A DNA stretch of 7,770 bases, taken from NCBI GenBank assembly GCA_900752305.1, contig CAADUV010000176.1, positions 1 through 7,770 of the forward strand, in the 5' to 3' direction. Shown one piece after another: positions 5,165-7,770 of this stretch (position 1 is the first letter of the stretch; each line of letters begins with the position of its first letter). The DNA is from an uncultured Oscillospiraceae bacterium (GTDB lineage Bacteria; Bacillota; Clostridia; Oscillospirales; Oscillospiraceae). Made by a program: the position numbers and the translations under genes. Below the pieces are notes generated by a model. That model was given only the letters and a program-made list of their open reading frames with translations. It made no database searches and was not told the origin of the DNA.

Positions 5165-7310
5165 TCCCGTTCTCTCGTCCATGCCCCCAGCGTCCCAGCA
5201 TCCGCTGCCAGAACCCCACTGGCTCCGGCTCCGCTTCCGCCGGCCGGTGGAAGGACTCCGCCATGAACTGCTCCTGACTGTTGCAGGGGGCGGACAGGGT
5301 GTGCTCCTTCCGGTGGTACGTGCCATCGGGACAGAGGAAGCTGGCCTTCCCGTTGTCTCGCAGCTGACAGTCCAGCACCCATTGCAGCTGCTCCCGCATC
5401 TCCCGGTCGTGGACCGGACAGGCGATCTCCACCCGCCGTTTCAGGTTCCGGGTCATCAGGTCGGCGGAGGACAGGTACATCTGGGCGTCCGCCCCCTTGC
5501 CGAAGCAGTAGATGCGGGCGTGCTCCAAGAACCGCCCCACAATGCTGGTCACGTGGATGCGCTCCGTCTCCCCCTCCACGCCGGGCAGGAGACAGCAGAT
5601 GCCGCGGATGATGAGCTCCACCTGCACCCCCGCCTGAGACGCCGCCCGGAGCTTGTCGATGATGCCCCGTTCGGTGACGGAATTGGCCTTGATGCAGATA
5701 TAACCGTCCTCCCCCTTCTCCATCTCCTGGTCGATGAGGGTGTAGAGCTGTTCCTTGATGCCGTAGGGGGACACCAGCAATTCTTGATACTGCCCCGCCA
5801 GGTCGTTGACCAGCATATTGCGGAAAAAGCGCACCGCGTCCTGGCCAATGCCCTCGTCAGCGGTCATCAGGGTCAGGTCGGTGTACATGGCGTTGGTCTT
5901 TTCATTGTAGTTGCCGGTGCCGATCTGGGTGATATAGCCCATCTTGCCCTTGTCCCGAAGGGTGATGAGACAGATTTTGCTGTGGCACTTGAACCCCTCC
6001 ATGCCATACACCACCTGGCACCCAGCCTCCTCCAACAGCTCCGACCAGGCCACGTTGTTGGCCTCGTCAAACCGTGCCCGCAGCTCCATGAGCACCAGCA
6101 CTTCCTTCCCATTCTCCGCCGCTCGGCAGAGGATGTGGGCAATTTTGGAGGAGGACGCCAGGCGATAGATGGTGATCTTGATGGACAGCACGTCCGGCCG
6201 CTCCGCCGCCTCGCTGAGGAGGCGCAGGAAGGGGTCTACTGAGTCGAAGGGGTAGAACAGCAGTCTGTCCCGCCGCTGAATTTGGGGCAGGATGTCCTTG
6301 TCCCGTTCCAAGTCCTCCGGCCACCGAGAGGTGTACGGCTGATAGCTCAGCCGCTTGGCCTTCCCCCGGGACAGCGCTCCGGCCAGGGTGAACACATAGC
6401 CCATTTGCAGCGGACAGGGATCGACGAAGCACTGTTCTCCATCCACCTGCACCAGCTTGGTCAGGCGGGTAAAAAACTGTTCAGAAATCTCGTGGTTCAG
6501 TTCCATCCGCACCACCGCCAGCCGCCCCCGCTTTTTCAGCAGCTTCAGCACCTGTTTCCGGAAATCCTCCTCGGTGTCCTCGAACTTTTCCTCGTCAAAG
6601 CTGATGTCCGCGTTCCGGGTCACGCTGATGAGGCAGGTCTCCAGCACCTGATACGCCCCGAACAGGGTCGGCGCCCAGTGGAGCAAAATTTCTTCCGTCC
6701 GGATGAACCGCAGGTCGCTGTCCGGCAGCGCCACATAGGCCGGCAGGGACTGAGGCACCGGCAGGATGCCCACCGCACTCTTCCCCTTCTTGTCCTGGAG
6801 CCGGGCAGCCACGTAAAGCTGCTTGCTGACCAGATGGGGCACCGGGTGGTGGCTGCCGATGATGATGGGGGACAGGATGGGCAGGATGTCGGCCTTAAAA
6901 TACCGATCAACGGTCTTCTCCTCCTGGGCGCTCAGGGACGGATAGGTCACATCCTCCACCCCCGCCTCTGCCAGTGCGGCGCGCACCCCGGCGTAGATGC
7001 GTTTCTTCTGTTCGATGAGCCCCGGCACCGTCTCGTAGATGCGCCGCAGCTGCTGGATGGGCGTCATGCCCGTCTTGTTGTCCACCGCCTCCGGAGAGAC
7101 CGCGGCCAGGTCGAAGAGGCTGCCCACCCGCACCATGAAGAACTCATCCAGGTTGCTGGAGAAGATAGCCACGAACTTCAACCGCTCCAACAGCGGATTG
7201 CTCTCGTCCGCCGCCTCCTCTAAGACGCGCTGGTTGAAGCGCAGCCAGCTCAGCTCTCGATTTTGGGTGTATCGGTATCGTTCTGGCCGATTTTCAGCAC
7301 TTTTTGGCAC
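5157..7310 (-). CDS. ppk1: Polyphosphate kinase 1
   Basis: PPK1 reversibly polymerises the gamma-phosphate of ATP into inorganic polyphosphate. With the GTG start at 7310 the protein has 717 residues, a normal length. In that numbering, the N domain opens with NRELSWLRFNQRVLEEA (17-33) and FVAIFSSNLDEFFMVRVG (46-63). The middle domain runs to about 315 and ends near DPCPLQMGYVFTLAG. The two phospholipase-D-like catalytic domains show ITIYRLASSSKIAHIL (379-394), ELRARFDEANNVAW (409-422), and KCHSK with the expected autophosphorylated His at 443. IGTGNYNEKT (463-472), LEHARIY with His597, and YLSSADLMTRNLKRRVE (612-628) follow. The start was chosen because AAGGGAGGGG lies 5 nt upstream; the more distant GTG at 7340 has no such site. 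The gene follows ppx and overlaps it, giving a polyphosphate metabolism operon. The C-terminal tail (about 670-717) is not recognisably conserved. Confidence 0.97.
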   Translation of the reverse strand: MPKSAENRPERYRYTQNRELSWLRFNQRVLEEAADESNPLLERLKFVAIFSSNLDEFFMVRVGSLFDLAAVSPEAVDNKTGMTPIQQLRRIYETVPGLIEQKKRIYAGVRAALAEAGVEDVTYPSLSAQEEKTVDRYFKADILPILSPIIIGSHHPVPHLVSKQLYVAARLQDKKGKSAVGILPVPQSLPAYVALPDSDLRFIRTEEILLHWAPTLFGAYQVLETCLISVTRNADISFDEEKFEDTEEDFRKQVLKLLKKRGRLAVVRMELNHEISEQFFTRLTKLVQVDGEQCFVDPCPLQMGYVFTLAGALSRGKAKRLSYQPYTSRWPEDLERDKDILPQIQRRDRLLFYPFDSVDPFLRLLSEAAERPDVLSIKITIYRLASSSKIAHILCRAAENGKEVLVLMELRARFDEANNVAWSELLEEAGCQVVYGMEGFKCHSKICLITLRDKGKMGYITQIGTGNYNEKTNAMYTDLTLMTADEGIGQDAVRFFRNMLVNDLAGQYQELLVSPYGIKEQLYTLIDQEMEKGEDGYICIKANSVTERGIIDKLRAASQAGVQVELIIRGICCLLPGVEGETERIHVTSIVGRFLEHARIYCFGKGADAQMYLSSADLMTRNLKRRVEIACPVHDREMREQLQWVLDCQLRDNGKASFLCPDGTYHRKEHTLSAPCNSQEQFMAESFHRPAEAEPEPVGFWQRMLGRWGHGRENGTK

Positions 7311-7770
7311 AAATACCCCTCCCTTACGCCGTATTTGCACACCACCAATTCCTTCGCCTCAAACAGCCGCGCCACATGGCGCAGGATGAGCAGACCCGGC
7401 ACCATGGTGTGGATGCGCTCCGGCACGTGGCGGAGCATCAGGTCAATGGCCTCCTGATTGCCGGTCTCCAGCAGCTCACACAGCCCTTCCAGCTGCTCCA
7501 CAGTGACCGCCCGGGTGCCCGGCTTCAGGTGGTACACCTTTTTGCACAGCTTCAAAGTAGCGCGTGCCGTGCCGCCCACACAGACCAGGGGGGAGCAGGT
7601 GGAAAAGTCCAGCAGCCCCTTCCCCTCCACCGCCTCGCCGATGGCCTCTTTCATCCGTTTCAGCGCGCCGTCACCGGGCAAGATTTTCTTTACGTAGCTG
7701 CGGTACAAACTCAGCGACCCCACCTGGAAGCTGGCGGACTGGACCGGCTCGCCCCGGTCGAAGACCACCA
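7250..7770 (-). CDS. ppx: Ppx/GppA family phosphatase (exopolyphosphatase), C-terminal part; 5' end outside window
   Basis: Exopolyphosphatases of this family remove terminal phosphate from polyphosphate, and some members hydrolyse pppGpp. The visible 172 residues run from the strand-turn segment ASFQVGSLSLYRSYV (about 12-26 of the visible part) through CVGGTARATLKL (63-74) and the helical PERIHTMVPGLLIL (116-129) to YGVREGYL (146-153), which matches the family's late conserved GxReG motif. About 19 poorly conserved residues follow before the stop. The frame is open to the right edge, so the N-terminal ATPase-fold half with the first phosphate-binding loop is not seen. The short end after the GxReG motif indicates the compact two-domain form, without the extra HD-type C-terminal domain of long Ppx proteins. 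The gene lies directly upstream of ppk1 and overlaps it by 61 nt. Polyphosphate versus pppGpp specificity cannot be told, but the ppk1 neighbour favours polyphosphate. Confidence 0.9.
   Translation of the reverse strand, partial: VVFDRGEPVQSASFQVGSLSLYRSYVKKILPGDGALKRMKEAIGEAVEGKGLLDFSTCSPLVCVGGTARATLKLCKKVYHLKPGTRAVTVEQLEGLCELLETGNQEAIDLMLRHVPERIHTMVPGLLILRHVARLFEAKELVVCKYGVREGYLCQKVLKIGQNDTDTPKIES
7316..7325 (-). promoter_or_regulatory. Ribosome binding site deciding the ppk1 start
   Basis: AAGGGAGGGG on the minus strand, 5 nt before a GTG codon at 7310. It lies inside the ppx coding region, over the codons for the conserved GVREG motif, and makes the 7310 GTG a better start than the one at 7340. 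Confidence 0.7.

Noticed and set aside
5148..7223. Plus-strand open frames (364 and 313 codons) opposite ppk1
   Set aside because: Shadow frames of ppk1, with compositionally biased translations and no recognisable domains.
7311..7340. Earlier GTG start of ppk1 at 7340 (727 residues)
   Set aside because: No good ribosome binding site precedes it. The GTG at 7310 has AAGGGAGGGG at 5-nt spacing and still leaves the whole conserved N-terminus.
1..7770. Mobile elements, CRISPR repeats, tRNA or rRNA genes
   Set aside because: No transposase, integrase, terminal repeats, regular direct-repeat array or tRNA-like cloverleaf was recognised; all long stretches are accounted for by housekeeping genes.

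Overview
The window looks like chromosome from a high-GC, gut-type member of the Clostridia (Oscillospiraceae-like). The reasons are a split glycine-decarboxylase P-protein (gcvPA as its own gene), strong GGAGG ribosome binding sites, clostridial-style GcvH, Ppx and PPK1 proteins, a YczE-type membrane protein, and GC-rich third codon positions. I cannot name a genus. No mobile element, CRISPR array, tRNA or rRNA was seen.

Left part (1-3651, minus strand): a glycine-cleavage operon in the order gcvT-glyA fusion, gcvH, gcvPA, continuing off the left edge (gcvPB is expected next). The first gene is the notable one. It is a single uninterrupted 882-codon frame joining a T-protein (aminomethyltransferase, residues about 1-400) to a divergent serine hydroxymethyltransferase (residues about 425-882). 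T-protein makes methylene-THF from the aminomethyl group on lipoylated GcvH, and SHMT combines methylene-THF with glycine to give serine, or runs the reverse. One polypeptide therefore carries two consecutive folate steps, beside the carrier protein and the decarboxylase.

Middle (3652-4015): a 364-bp divergent control region. Leftward, a TTGCAA-17-TAAAAT promoter is followed by a roughly 210-nt leader. The leader has a closing stem around several hairpins, then a textbook intrinsic terminator, all before the gcvT start codon. This is the layout of a riboswitch or attenuator, but I do not find the glycine-riboswitch core in it. Rightward, a TTGACA-16-TAAAAT promoter is followed by overlapping palindromes that look like a MarR operator.

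Right of centre (4016-5099, plus strand): a MarR-family regulator overlaps by 8 nt a YczE/YitT-like integral membrane protein, probably as an autoregulated two-gene operon. A strong hairpin (5114-5153) separates it from a convergent polyphosphate operon.

Right part (5157-7770, minus strand): ppx/gppA (5' end outside the window) followed by ppk1, which makes polyphosphate. The two genes overlap by about 61 nt if ppk1 starts at the GTG that has a good ribosome binding site. Together they would control polyphosphate synthesis and turnover.
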